DNA from: Brevibacterium aurantiacum
GTDB taxonomy: Bacteria > Actinomycetota > Actinomycetes > Actinomycetales > Brevibacteriaceae
Length of the DNA: 64,000 nt
Assembly (NCBI RefSeq): GCF_007558825.1
Contig: NZ_VLTK01000003.1
Location: forward strand, 62,001-126,000
Reading direction: 5' to 3'
Part shown: one piece after another, positions 37,581 to 46,298 of the stretch
How positions within the stretch are numbered: the first letter of the stretch is position 1
Layout of the letters: each line of letters begins with the position of its first letter
Position numbers and translations under genes: made by a program
Notes under the pieces: model-generated
The model's input: only the letters and a program-made list of their open reading frames with translations
The model's database searches: none
Told to the model about the DNA's origin: nothing

Positions 37581-39728
37581 GGGCTGGTGGGCAGCGGTGA
37601 CCAACTCTGCCGTCGCCCTGGTCATTGACACATACCGGTCCACCCCACCCTGCACACCGGCGCCGAAGCCCTGCGGGTCCACGAGGATGACGAAATCGAA
37701 TTCCAGTCCCTTGACCTCAGCTGGCCCCATCACGGTGACCCGTTCAGCTCTGATCCCACTCCACGAGTCCGGTTCCATAGTGATGACACAGACGATTCCC
37801 TCGCTGTGGGAGACCAACCACGCACTGATCAAGGAATGTACCCCGTCTGTGCGGATGCGACGGACTGGGACACCTGACTGGCGAACCGAACGCGGTACAT
37901 TGGCGTGCGGGATGACCTCTCGGATCACGGGTTCCGCTTCGCTCATCACCTCAGCGGGGGTGCGGTAGTTGATGCTGAGGTGAACTTCCTCGACGTTGAG
38001 GCCGAGGTGCCTCAACCGCTCGTCCCAAGTCTGGAGAAAGCCATGACGTGCCTGTGCCGGGTCACCGACGATGGTGAAGCCCTTGGACGGACACCGGTCA
38101 AGGAGCATGTGCCACTGGGCATCGGTGAGATCCTGCGCTTCGTCGACGATGATGTGACCGTAGGGCCCCGCGAGACGGTCTGGCGCGAGGTCCTCCCGAG
38201 CCGAGGGATTGTCCAGCGCGCCGCGTAGGTCCTCGCCCTTGAGCATCTGCATCTGCATCAGTTCACTATCGTCAGCGGCTACGAGATCGGCAACGACATC
38301 GGCCATGCGGTCCTGCTCGGCTGCCGCCTCCGCCTCGGCACGACGTCTCTGGCTCAGATCAGCAGGATCACCGATACGACGCCTGGCTGCGTCGATGAAT
38401 GGAATGTCCGCCTTCGTCCAATCTCTGGCTCCGGATCGCTGCAACCACGACACATCTTCGTCGCTGAGCTCGGGTGCGACGAGACTCAGGTAGGCCGGGA
38501 CGGTCCAGATATCACCCGCGATGTCCAAGGGGTCGAGAAGCGGCCAAGTGGTTGTCAGGACCTCGCGAAGATCGGGGTCCTGTCCGATGAAGGCGCGGAC
38601 CTGGTCTGGTTCGGCCTCTTCATCGGCTTCGACGACGATCTCGGTGAGAATGTCCAGCAGTTCGTTCCAGACCAGATCACGCGCAGTGTTGTGATCGACG
38701 TCCGTATCGTGCGCTGAGAAAGCCGTTGCCCAGTCGCCTGGAGTGACCGTGAGATCACCCCACACCGTGTCGATCGTCAGGGCGGTGGTGGGAGCCTGCT
38801 CATAGATGCTCACGGCACGGTCGATGACTGCACCGGGATTCAGCTTCCCTTTGAGGCGAGCGCCGCGTTCGTCGTCATTGGCCGCAGTAGTCTCTGGGAC
38901 CAGGTCGTCCAAAGTGCAGAGGCGCACACCGTCCTCGCCGAGGCGCGGCAGCACGTCGTCGACATAGGACAGATACGCGGGATTGGGGCCGACGAAGAGC
39001 AGGCCGCCACTGCTGGCGATGCTGGGATCGGAATAGAGGAGGTAGGCGGCACGGTGCAGGGCGACCACCGTCTTCCCGGTTCCCGGCCCACCGTCGACGA
39101 CCAGCGGTGAGTCGGCCGGGGCGCGGATGATCGAGTCCTGGTCGGCCTGGATGGTGGAAAGGACATCGTGCATCTTGGTCGATCGGCTGGCCCCCAGAGA
39201 GGCGATGAACGCAGCCTGATCGTCGAGGGCCGCGCTCTCCTCGACGCTCGCCGACGTGAATCTTTCGTCCCAATAGTCAGTGATCCGTCCGTTCGACCAC
39301 CGGTAGCGGCGCCGTGTTGACAGTCCCATCGGAGAGGCGAGGGTGGCCGCGAAGAACGGTTCGGCCAGGGGCGCCCGCCAATCGATGAGCAGGTTGTGGC
39401 CGTCTTCATCTCGCAGCCCCGTCCGACCGATGTAGACGATCTCACCGGTATCAGCGAACACCATGCGCCCCAGGCATATGTCAAGGGCGAAGCGGTGCAG
39501 CAGACTCAGTTCGGAGGACAGGCGATGAATGGCGGAATCGCGGTCCAGTGCGGCTTCGCCGGAACCCCCAGGGGCACGACGGAGGTCAGCGAGTCGGGAC
39601 TCGACGGCGGCAAGCTCGCTGTCGATGCGACCGGAGATCCGAGCAAAATGGGCGTCATCGGCTGAGATGAGTTCAGGCGTGTCCTTGGCAGAGAGTCGGG
39701 AGGGCAGATTGAAGACGGTCGAGGGCAT
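37572..39728 (-). CDS. helR: RNA polymerase-associated UvrD-like ATPase HelR
   Basis: 718 aa from the ATG at 39728 (AAAGGA 6 nt upstream). Superfamily 1 helicase fold: Walker A GGPGTGKT (213-220), Walker B IIVDEAQDLTD, and RGxGA-like C-terminal motifs. The N-terminal region, coiled coil (residues 25-50) plus YIGRTGLRDEDGHNLLIDWRAPLAEPFF, is that of HelD/HelR proteins that bind RNA polymerase and remove stalled complexes. HelR-type proteins can displace rifamycins from the polymerase and give rifamycin tolerance (established in Streptomyces and mycobacteria). A rifamycin-associated element 51 bp upstream supports HelR rather than a plain HelD. Confidence 0.9.
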   Translation of the reverse strand: MPSTVFNLPSRLSAKDTPELISADDAHFARISGRIDSELAAVESRLADLRRAPGGSGEAALDRDSAIHRLSSELSLLHRFALDICLGRMVFADTGEIVYIGRTGLRDEDGHNLLIDWRAPLAEPFFAATLASPMGLSTRRRYRWSNGRITDYWDERFTSASVEESAALDDQAAFIASLGASRSTKMHDVLSTIQADQDSIIRAPADSPLVVDGGPGTGKTVVALHRAAYLLYSDPSIASSGGLLFVGPNPAYLSYVDDVLPRLGEDGVRLCTLDDLVPETTAANDDERGARLKGKLNPGAVIDRAVSIYEQAPTTALTIDTVWGDLTVTPGDWATAFSAHDTDVDHNTARDLVWNELLDILTEIVVEADEEAEPDQVRAFIGQDPDLREVLTTTWPLLDPLDIAGDIWTVPAYLSLVAPELSDEDVSWLQRSGARDWTKADIPFIDAARRRIGDPADLSQRRRAEAEAAAEQDRMADVVADLVAADDSELMQMQMLKGEDLRGALDNPSAREDLAPDRLAGPYGHIIVDEAQDLTDAQWHMLLDRCPSKGFTIVGDPAQARHGFLQTWDERLRHLGLNVEEVHLSINYRTPAEVMSEAEPVIREVIPHANVPRSVRQSGVPVRRIRTDGVHSLISAWLVSHSEGIVCVITMEPDSWSGIRAERVTVMGPAEVKGLEFDFVILVDPQGFGAGVQGGVDRYVSMTRATAELVTAAHQPSV

Positions 39729-39778
39729 CCGGAATCCTTTGTCTGAAAGAGTGAAGACCCCATTGTTCCCCCTGACCA

Positions 39779-39797
39779 GGGCCTTGCGGCAAGCCCC
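39779..39797 (-). promoter_or_regulatory. Rifamycin-associated element (RAE) upstream of helR
   Basis: The 19-mer GGGCCTTGCGGCAAGCCCC matches the published RAE consensus GGGGCTTGCGGCAAGCCCC at 18 of 19 positions and is near-palindromic. It lies 51 bp before the helR ATG. RAEs are known before rifamycin-inducible genes such as rifampin phosphotransferase, glycosyltransferase and helR. Confidence 0.8.
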
Positions 39798-39861
39798 CAT
39801 CCATGGCATATTCTGATAACGGCAGGGACTACCGGAATTCACCCCACCGGCATTGCGCTGA

Positions 39862-40044
39862 CTGCTGCTCTCTGCAGCCACGGTCGCTTTCCAGGTCGAA
39901 GGTGCGAGGACCACAGGCGGTCGCGGACGATCCGTCTGGGACGATTTCGTCGATTATCCCGGCAACTTCATCGATTCCAGCACCGCTGATCCCGGTCCCG
40001 GCAGTTATCGCCGCAGTGCCGAGGATGCAGTGTTGCTGACAGGT
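39862..40044 (+). pseudogene. Remnant of a GH1 beta-glucosidase gene
   Basis: Frame +1 (codon GCA at 39874) translates to AATVAFQVEGARTTGGRGRS, then VWDDFVDYPGNF, STADPG and SYRRSAEDAVLL. This follows the N-terminus of family 1 glycosidases (ATASYQ-EGA, GR-SIWD-F--TPG, STGD-ACDHY-RY-EDV-LL) through about 55 residues. There is no start: a TGA at 39859-39861 closes the frame upstream. The similarity stops at about 40044, just before the 3' end of the YdeI gene; the other 400 residues and the catalytic Glu are gone. It lies between two minus-strand genes, in an otherwise empty 332-bp gap. Confidence 0.65.
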
Positions 40045-40060
40045 CAGACAAAAGAGGGTG

Positions 40061-40612
40061 TCAGGAGATGCCGAGGAGCTTCCCGCTCTTCGCCAGCTCA
40101 GGATCGGTGCAGGAGGACAGATCGAAGCAGCAGGGGCGTCGTTTCCCCGACTCCAGCTTCGAGATCGCGACTTCCACACGGCGTGCGCGGGTGTCGGCGT
40201 TCTTCGTCGCTTGGATCCATCGCACCCACTCCCACCGCGCCATCGGCGTCAGCCCAGCCCATACTTCGGTCAGATCGGCTGCGTCCACAAGCGCTGCGGC
40301 GAAGTCAGCGGGGATCGAGGTCTCCGGCCATTCCTTCGTCGGAGTCAATGACACGTCCACGGTGTCGGCATGGTCTGCACCCAACTTTGCAGACAGCTCA
40401 TCGGTGACGTTGATCCAATGTCCGCGCATTCCGTCGGGTTCGACCACCGTAGTGACGTCGACCCCGCCCACCTGCCCATGCGCGGCGACCTGACCACGGG
40501 AGGGCAGGTCCGCACTGGCATCGGCGGGCAGGCGCAGGATCGGCCTGCTGTTGATGATTTCCAGCTGCGTGGAGAATGTGATGGCTGTGGGAGTGTTCCT
40601 CTTCGTGCTCAT
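40061..40612 (-). CDS. YdeI/OmpD-associated family protein with DUF1905 domain
   Basis: 183 aa from the ATG at 40612; an upstream in-frame start adds nine unrelated residues. Residues 15-95 form a DUF1905 beta-barrel (TFSTQLEIINSRPILRLPADA, GHWINVTDELSAKLGA); residues 100-165 carry the YdeI motif with WIQATKNADTRARRVEVAISKLESGKRRPCCFD. Function is not settled; such proteins are linked to cell-envelope or antimicrobial-peptide stress. TATCCT ending 7 nt before the ATG would allow a leaderless message. Confidence 0.85.
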   Translation of the reverse strand: MSTKRNTPTAITFSTQLEIINSRPILRLPADASADLPSRGQVAAHGQVGGVDVTTVVEPDGMRGHWINVTDELSAKLGADHADTVDVSLTPTKEWPETSIPADFAAALVDAADLTEVWAGLTPMARWEWVRWIQATKNADTRARRVEVAISKLESGKRRPCCFDLSSCTDPELAKSGKLLGIS

Positions 40613-40688
40613 GATCACCAGGATAGTCTCCGGGCACACGCGTGACTTCTCGAATCCTGACAGCCTGATGACTCAGCCTGTCTCGGTC

Positions 40689-42203
40689 TCATCCCAGTTT
40701 CCGTCCCACCCAGTCAGGAGATGCATGCGCGATCATCCTGAGGCGTTCCAACACGCCGTTGGGAAACGGGGCGGCCGCGCCCGAACTCTGGTCCACGTGC
40801 ACAGCAATGATCTCCTCGGTCGCGACGAGCTGCCCAGCGGCTCTCATCTCGTAGGCCAGGTGCATCTTCTTCGACCCTGCGGATACAAGGGTGGGTATGA
40901 CCTCCACCTGCGCGCCGAGCCCGACCTCGTCGAGGTAGCGGATGTGGGATTCTACGGTGTAGAGCGAGGTGGAGTGTGCCTCACGATGTTCCTGGCCGAG
41001 TCCGACCTGGTCCATCACCTGATCCGTGGCGAAACCGAAGATCAGAACATAGAAGGCTTCCGACATGTGGCCGTTGTAGTCAATCCAGTCTGAAATCACC
41101 TGGGTTCGATAGGTGCCGAGTTCGATCGGCTGCGATTGGCTCCGTGGTTCTGGTTGACCGCTCAGTTCGGTCTCCGCAGACATTCTTTCTGCTTCGGAAG
41201 CATCCGCCGAGGTTATCCGCCGCTGTGTTCCGTCCGCGGCTTCGAGCTCGGCCGTGAGCCTGCGCAAGGCGATGATGCCTGCGTCGCGTGTGGCGATGAG
41301 ATCAGGAATCGTCTTGTCACCACTGGCCACTTCACAGCCGGCCACGACATCATCACGGAGCTTCTGTGTGAGCTCTGGAGCATCCAAACGGGTCCAGGGC
41401 GATTTCAGCGAGGGACCGAAGTGGTCGAGCATATGTGCCATCCCGCCCTCACCGCCGGCCAGATGGAAGGTGAGCATCGGCCCTTGGAACGGCCATCGCA
41501 GGCCGGGACCATCGGTGATCGACCTGTCGATCTGCTCCACCGTGGCTTCACCATGGTCGATCATGTGCAGAGCCTCTCGCCATTGCGCCTCCTGGAGCCG
41601 ATTGGCGATGAACCCGGGAACCTCGTGGTCCATTCTGATCACGGATTTCCCGATACGGGTGTAGAACTCGGCCGCCCAGTCGACGGCCGCAACGGCAGTG
41701 GACTCTCCGCCGACGACCTCGACGAGTGGGATGAGATAGGGCGGGTTGAATGGATGCCCGACGACGAGGCGCTCGGGATGTCTGGCGTCGACCGCCATCT
41801 CGGTCATGCTGTAGCCGGAGGTGGATGAGCCGATGACGACGTGTTCGTCACAGACGGCATCGATGCTGGCTAGGAGGCTGCGTTTGAGCTCGAGGTCCTC
41901 CGGAGCCGACTCCTGAACGAAGCCGGTCCCCGCTACAGCCTCGGCGAGGTCCGTGTGCACCGTCCAAGCATGTCGGTCCGCGCCTGCGACCATGTCGAGT
42001 TCGGCCAACGCGGGCCAGGCCGCATCGATGAGGCGGGTGAGCTTCTCAGCCGCATCCGGTGCCGGGTCCCAGACTCTGACCGTGTATCCCTGAGCCAGGA
42101 AGTAGGCGGCCCAACCGCCGCCTATGGTGCCGGCTCCGATGCAGGTGACCGTGGTGATGGATGCGACGTCAGGGTAGGACTGGGCAGTCACAGCCGCGCT
42201 CAC
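40689..42203 (-). CDS. lcdH: L-carnitine dehydrogenase fused to betainyl-CoA thioesterase
   Basis: 504 aa, GTG start. Residues 1-325 are a 3-hydroxyacyl-CoA-dehydrogenase-type NAD enzyme: CIGAGTIGGGWAAYFLAQGY (NAD site), SSTSGYSMTEMA, VVGHPFNPPYLIPLVEVVGG (catalytic His) and NRLQEAQWREALHM, the pattern of carnitine 3-dehydrogenase. After a linker, residues 355-500 are a hotdog thioesterase (WIDYNGHMSEAFYVLIFG, YLDEVGLGAQVEVIPTLV). Known biochemistry: carnitine is oxidised to 3-dehydrocarnitine by the first domain; the second hydrolyses betainyl-CoA to glycine betaine. The start overlaps the BKACE stop (GTGA). Confidence 0.9.
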   Translation of the reverse strand: MSAAVTAQSYPDVASITTVTCIGAGTIGGGWAAYFLAQGYTVRVWDPAPDAAEKLTRLIDAAWPALAELDMVAGADRHAWTVHTDLAEAVAGTGFVQESAPEDLELKRSLLASIDAVCDEHVVIGSSTSGYSMTEMAVDARHPERLVVGHPFNPPYLIPLVEVVGGESTAVAAVDWAAEFYTRIGKSVIRMDHEVPGFIANRLQEAQWREALHMIDHGEATVEQIDRSITDGPGLRWPFQGPMLTFHLAGGEGGMAHMLDHFGPSLKSPWTRLDAPELTQKLRDDVVAGCEVASGDKTIPDLIATRDAGIIALRRLTAELEAADGTQRRITSADASEAERMSAETELSGQPEPRSQSQPIELGTYRTQVISDWIDYNGHMSEAFYVLIFGFATDQVMDQVGLGQEHREAHSTSLYTVESHIRYLDEVGLGAQVEVIPTLVSAGSKKMHLAYEMRAAGQLVATEEIIAVHVDQSSGAAAPFPNGVLERLRMIAHASPDWVGRKLG

Positions 42204-43111
42204 AGGTCGAGTCCCGTCACAACCGGCGCCTGCACCCGCAGATCGAGGATGTCGCGGGCCTCGTCGGGTGTGGCGACCTCTGCGCCGAGGCCCTCGATGA
42301 TGTCGACAGCGCGTTCGGTCAGCGAAGTGTTGGTGGCCTTGACCCCCTTTGCCAGGTACAGATTGTCTTCAAGCCCGACCCGGGCATGGCCTCCGGCGAG
42401 AACGGATTGGGCAACCCACGGCAGCTGATTGCGGCCGATGGCGAAAGAGGTGAACTGCGCACCGGTCGGCAGCATGTTCACCATCGCAGTCAGGAGCCCG
42501 GCATCGACCGGTGCTCCGTAGGGGACTCCCATGCACAGCTGGTAGAGCGGCGGAGGATCGATGAGGCCCTCTTCGACGAGCACATTGGCGAACCACAGGT
42601 TTCCGGTGTCGAAGATCTCGAGCTCGGGCCGAACGCCCAGCGTCTGGATCTTCTTCGAGCCCTCACGCAGCATGTCAGGAGTGGACACATAGATATTCGA
42701 TCCGTCGCCGAAGTTCAGGGAACCGCAGTCGAGGGTGCAGATCTCGGGCAGCAGCTCTTCGACGTGGGGAAGGCGTTCGAGGGCGTTGACGAGGTCCGTG
42801 CCCGGCATGTGAGTGGTCGGATCCTGGGGATCGACGACGAGATCTCCACCCATTCCTGCGGTGAGGTTGATGACGGGATCGACGTCGGAGGCACGTATCA
42901 GGCGCACGACCTCGCGGTAGTGGGTGACCTCTCGGGAACCCTGCTTGGTCTCGAGGTCGCGGACGTGGATGTGGACAACGGACGCACCGGCACGAGCAGC
43001 CGCGATCGCATCATCGGCGATCTCCTGCGGTGTGACGGGTACGTGCTCGCTCTTGTTCGCTGTATCGCCGGCGCCGGTGACGGCACAGGTGAGTATGACC
43101 TTGCGATTCAT
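42200..43111 (-). CDS. BKACE family 3-dehydrocarnitine cleavage enzyme
   Basis: 303 aa TIM-barrel of the beta-keto acid cleavage family (3-keto-5-aminohexanoate cleavage protein group). Zinc and substrate motifs ILTCAVTGAGDT at the N-terminus, VVHIHVRD (two His), NLTAGMG, NFGDGSNIY and GGHARVGLEDNLY are present. With acetyl-CoA such enzymes turn 3-dehydrocarnitine into betainyl-CoA plus acetoacetate. The assignment to carnitine rests mainly on the fused partner gene downstream. ATGA overlap with the regulator upstream; GAGGAG precedes the ATG. Confidence 0.9.
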   Translation of the reverse strand: MNRKVILTCAVTGAGDTANKSEHVPVTPQEIADDAIAAARAGASVVHIHVRDLETKQGSREVTHYREVVRLIRASDVDPVINLTAGMGGDLVVDPQDPTTHMPGTDLVNALERLPHVEELLPEICTLDCGSLNFGDGSNIYVSTPDMLREGSKKIQTLGVRPELEIFDTGNLWFANVLVEEGLIDPPPLYQLCMGVPYGAPVDAGLLTAMVNMLPTGAQFTSFAIGRNQLPWVAQSVLAGGHARVGLEDNLYLAKGVKATNTSLTERAVDIIEGLGAEVATPDEARDILDLRVQAPVVTGLDL

Positions 43112-44013
43112 GATGACTCCTCATCAGGGTTGGTGTTGACGATTGCGCGTTTGAGGTAACTGGAGAGTCGACGGCGGAAGGTTGCCACGTCCATGATTCC
43201 GGTGAGGACCTTGACCCCGAGACCGTCGAGCAGCGAGGTCAGCTCATCGGCCATGGCCTCGCTGTCGCCAGAGCGGAAGAGCCCGTCGGACTGACCGGCT
43301 TCGATGGTGGAGCGCACGGTGTGCGACCAGCGTTCGTAGTGAGCCGGATAGTCAGAGGTATGGGCATCTTCGAGACCGAGCCGAGCCCAGGTCTGGAGCC
43401 AGATCGACCACTCGCTGCGTGAGGTGCGGCCGATGGGCGACTGAAGTTCGAGCAGACGTTCGAGCCGGCGATGGGGGTTGGGAATCTTGTCGAGCCAGGC
43501 GATCTGACGGTCGAAGGCGAGCTTGACCGAATAGTCGAGTGTTGCGTCGAAGAGATCAGACTTCCCATCGAAGTAATAGTGAATGCTCGCATTCGAGATC
43601 CCAGCGGCGTCCGCGATGTCCGCGATTCGCACCGTCTCATAACCATGGCGGGCGAACAGATCCCATGCCGTTTCGACGATGAGCCTGCGCGGCGAGGAGC
43701 CCGGGTGTGGCCCAGGACTCCGGTCAATGCCTGGTTGGTACCGCAGGGGAGTCGCGGACACCTGCGATTCGTCGCCGAGCAGCCAGCTGACCGTCACCCC
43801 GGTAGCGGTGGCCAGAGCGAGGAGCTCTTCGGTGCCGAATCTGCGTCGGCCAGAAAGAGACTTCGACAGCTTCGTCTCATCGATTCCTATGCTCGCGGCC
43901 ACATGTCGTTGAGACAGATCGCTGGTGCGCAGTGCCTCTTTGGCCCGTTGGGCTGTGACGCCGGCGCCGTGGACACCAGCTCCGTCGACACCGGCTGCGC
44001 TGCGATCCGTCAT
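43108..44013 (-). CDS. XRE-TetR fusion transcriptional regulator of the carnitine operon
   Basis: 301 aa from the ATG at 44013. Two DNA-binding domains in one chain: an N-terminal XRE-type HTH (about residues 20-75; ALRTSDLSQRHVAASIGIDETKLSKSLSGRRRF, with a lambda-repressor-like helix pair and a following LALATATGVTVSWLLG) and a TetR-type HTH (about 108-155; ETAWDLFARHGYETVRIADIADAAGISNASIHYYF). The rest is a TetR ligand domain; its ligand could be carnitine or a CoA intermediate (inference). First gene of the operon; overlaps BKACE by ATGA. It is probably leaderless and autoregulated: an inverted repeat lies between its own -35 and -10. Confidence 0.88.
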   Translation of the reverse strand: MTDRSAAGVDGAGVHGAGVTAQRAKEALRTSDLSQRHVAASIGIDETKLSKSLSGRRRFGTEELLALATATGVTVSWLLGDESQVSATPLRYQPGIDRSPGPHPGSSPRRLIVETAWDLFARHGYETVRIADIADAAGISNASIHYYFDGKSDLFDATLDYSVKLAFDRQIAWLDKIPNPHRRLERLLELQSPIGRTSRSEWSIWLQTWARLGLEDAHTSDYPAHYERWSHTVRSTIEAGQSDGLFRSGDSEAMADELTSLLDGLGVKVLTGIMDVATFRRRLSSYLKRAIVNTNPDEESS

Positions 44014-44020
44014 GGCCGCC

Positions 44021-44079
44021 AATCTATCTGCTCTTTGCGCAGATCGCAAGTAATGCTGGTGATAAATCAATACTTGCGA
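44021..44079 (-). promoter_or_regulatory. Promoter and operator of the carnitine operon
   Basis: Minus strand: -35 TTGCGA (44044-44049), 17-bp spacer, -10 TAGATT (44021-44026), then 7 nt to the ATG at 44013, so the mRNA would be leaderless. The spacer contains the inverted repeat ATCTGC-N7-GCAGAT (44026-44044). A second, 9-bp perfect inverted repeat TCGCAAGTA (44044-44052) / TACTTGCGA (44071-44079) overlaps the -35. The XRE and TetR domains of the regulator could each use one of these sites (inference). Confidence 0.65.
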
Positions 44080-44203
44080 GTGACATTGTCCGCAGCGGTT
44101 GCCATGTTCGTGCACTGGAGACCGCCGTGATCAGAGGGGAGCGGATATTCTCGAAGGGATGAATCGATCGCCTGATGACACTGTTCCCACATCGGAGGGG
44201 CCC

Positions 44204-45577
44204 ATGAACGACAATCTCCATTCACGCATGCACGTCGTATCCGACGAGACCCGAAACCTCGTCAACCTCGTCCTGGACTACTCGCGTCGGCGCACCTTGG
44301 CCGTCGACACTCCACTTGATCACCCGACGACCGAGACCGAACTCAAGCGACTGGCCGGACCGACCATCACCGAGGATGGTGTCGGGTCATCTCGCGCGCT
44401 GGCGATCTTCGAGCACATCTTCGCTCCCGCCTGCATCACAACTGACCACCCGAAATACCTGTCCTTCATTCCGAGCGCGCCGACGAAGGCGGCCGTGGCG
44501 TTCGACCTTGTGGTCTCCGCCAGCGCGCTCTACGGAGGCTCGTGGCTCGAGGGGGCAGGCGTCGTCCATGCCGAGAACGAGGTCCTGTCCTGGCTGGCCG
44601 GTGAGTTCGGGCTGCCGACGAGCTCCGGCGGCGTCTTCGTTCAGGGAGGCACGATCGGCAACCTGTCAGCACTGGTGGCGGCACGTGATGCGCGCAAGGC
44701 CGCGCTCGGCGAAGAGAAGCCGGGGCGCTGGGTCATCGTGTGCAGCGCCGAAGCACATTCCTCGGTCGCCTCGGCAGCAGCCGTGATGGACGTCGATGTA
44801 GAGCCAGTTCCTACCGGGGACGACGGCATTCTGCGTCCCGACGGCGTCCGGGCTGCGCTTGAAGAACACGGCGATGCCGTCATCGCTGTGGTCGCGACCT
44901 CGGGGACGACGAACTTCGGCACCATCGACGATATCGCCGGAATTGCGGCGCTCAAGGATGACTTCAACTTCTGGCTCCACGTCGACGGGGCCTATGGGCT
45001 GGCTGCGATGCTCTCACCCCTGGCCCGGCACAAGTTCGCCGGCGTCGAATCCGCCGACTCGGTCATCGTCGATCCGCACAAGTGGCTCTTCGCCCCGTTC
45101 GACGCCTGCGCGCTCATCTACCGCGACCCGACCTTGGGGCGGCGAGCGCACACCCAGCGCGCCGAATATCTCGATACCCTCACCGACGCTGAGGAGTGGA
45201 GTCCTTCGGACTACGCCATCCAACTGACCCGGAGGCCTCGGGGCCTGCCGTTATGGTATTCCCTGGCCAGCTACGGTGCCGAGACCTATCGCGAAGCCAT
45301 CGGCCATTCGATCGAACTGGCGATGCAGATCGGCACAGAGATCAAGAAGCGTCCGAATCTCAAACTCGTCCGCGAGCCCGAACTCTCGGTCGTCGTCTTC
45401 GAACGTGCCGACTGGTCCCGTGAGGACTATCAGCAGTGGTCGGACCGACTGCTGGAAGACCAGCGGGCCTTCGTCGTACCCAGCTCGCACCAGGGGCGGC
45501 CCAATGCCAGGTTCGCGATCGTCAATCCGCTCACGGCCTTCGAAGATCTCGTCGACATTCTTGACACGATGGAGTGA
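44204..45577 (+). CDS. PLP-dependent group II decarboxylase
   Basis: 457 aa from the ATG at 44204 (GGAGG 5 nt upstream). An in-frame ATG at 44159, 7 nt after TATTCT (44146-44151), could give a leaderless longer form. The PLP lysine is K293 in VDPHKWLFAPFDACAL; HVDGAYG binds the cofactor, and SAEAHSSV carries the ring-stacking His. It belongs to the aromatic-L-amino-acid/diaminobutyrate/glutamate decarboxylase superfamily; the substrate is unclear. Divergent from the carnitine operon, with a shared intergenic region of about 145-190 bp, so a common regulator is possible. Confidence 0.88.
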   Translation: MNDNLHSRMHVVSDETRNLVNLVLDYSRRRTLAVDTPLDHPTTETELKRLAGPTITEDGVGSSRALAIFEHIFAPACITTDHPKYLSFIPSAPTKAAVAFDLVVSASALYGGSWLEGAGVVHAENEVLSWLAGEFGLPTSSGGVFVQGGTIGNLSALVAARDARKAALGEEKPGRWVIVCSAEAHSSVASAAAVMDVDVEPVPTGDDGILRPDGVRAALEEHGDAVIAVVATSGTTNFGTIDDIAGIAALKDDFNFWLHVDGAYGLAAMLSPLARHKFAGVESADSVIVDPHKWLFAPFDACALIYRDPTLGRRAHTQRAEYLDTLTDAEEWSPSDYAIQLTRRPRGLPLWYSLASYGAETYREAIGHSIELAMQIGTEIKKRPNLKLVREPELSVVVFERADWSREDYQQWSDRLLEDQRAFVVPSSHQGRPNARFAIVNPLTAFEDLVDILDTME

Positions 45578-45620
45578 TTCGACGTTCTGAGGCTCCTCGA
45601 CCTTAGGTGCGAAGTCCTGC

Positions 45621-46298
45621 TCAGCCCTTGGCGTGAGGCCGGGGCCGCGGCCGGAGCTCGACGGTGAATGTGGGCAGGAGGAACTGCGTGATCGGTCCGA
45701 TTCCCAGAGCGTAGAGCGCGGTGCCGATGCCGAAGACGCCGCCGAGCAGCCAGCCGACGATGACCACACTGACCTCGATGAGGGTGCGCACCAGTCGGAT
45801 CGACTTGCCGGTGACTCGCGACAGGCCTGTCATCAGGCCGTCACGGGGGCCGGGGCCGAACTGCGAGCCGATGTACATCGCCGAGGCGATGCCGTTGAGG
45901 ATGATGCCGCCGACGAGGAGTGCGATATTCCACCACAGTTCCTCCGGTCGGGGCAGGAAGAGCCGCGTCAGATCGAGAAAGGGTCCGATGAGGAGGGCAT
46001 TGAGCAGCGTCCCGAGTCCTGGCTGCTGCTTGAGCGGAATCCAGGTGAGGAGGACGAGGAAGGACGTGATCGTGACGATGGTGCCGAAGGTCAGCGGCAG
46101 GTGCTTGATGATGCCCGAATGGAGTACGTCCCAGGGCATCATGCCCAGCCCGGATGTCACGATCATGGCCATCGATGCGCCGTAGAGGTAGAGGCCGAGG
46201 AGCAGCTGCGGCAGTCGACGGGGGAGTCGACCGCTCTTGAGCTGCTGGATCGGGCCGATATTCGCGAGTTCGCGCTTCGGCACAGGTGTTGATGACAT
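45621..46298 (-). CDS. yczE: YczE/YitT-like membrane protein
   Basis: 225 aa from the ATG at 46298 (GGAAAGA upstream). About six helices: RLPQLLLGLYLYGASMAMIVTSGLGMMPWDVLHSGI and QFGPGPRDGLMTGLSRVTGKSIRLVRTLIE match the YczE family of integral membrane proteins. Members are commonly divergently paired with a MocR-type regulator, as here. The transported compound, if any, is unknown. Confidence 0.85.
   Translation of the reverse strand: MSSTPVPKRELANIGPIQQLKSGRLPRRLPQLLLGLYLYGASMAMIVTSGLGMMPWDVLHSGIIKHLPLTFGTIVTITSFLVLLTWIPLKQQPGLGTLLNALLIGPFLDLTRLFLPRPEELWWNIALLVGGIILNGIASAMYIGSQFGPGPRDGLMTGLSRVTGKSIRLVRTLIEVSVVIVGWLLGGVFGIGTALYALGIGPITQFLLPTFTVELRPRPRPHAKG

Noticed and set aside
39829..40179. 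Minus-strand frame upstream of helR and across the end of the YdeI gene
   Set aside because: It is antisense to the GH1 remnant and overlaps a firm gene; no start signal.
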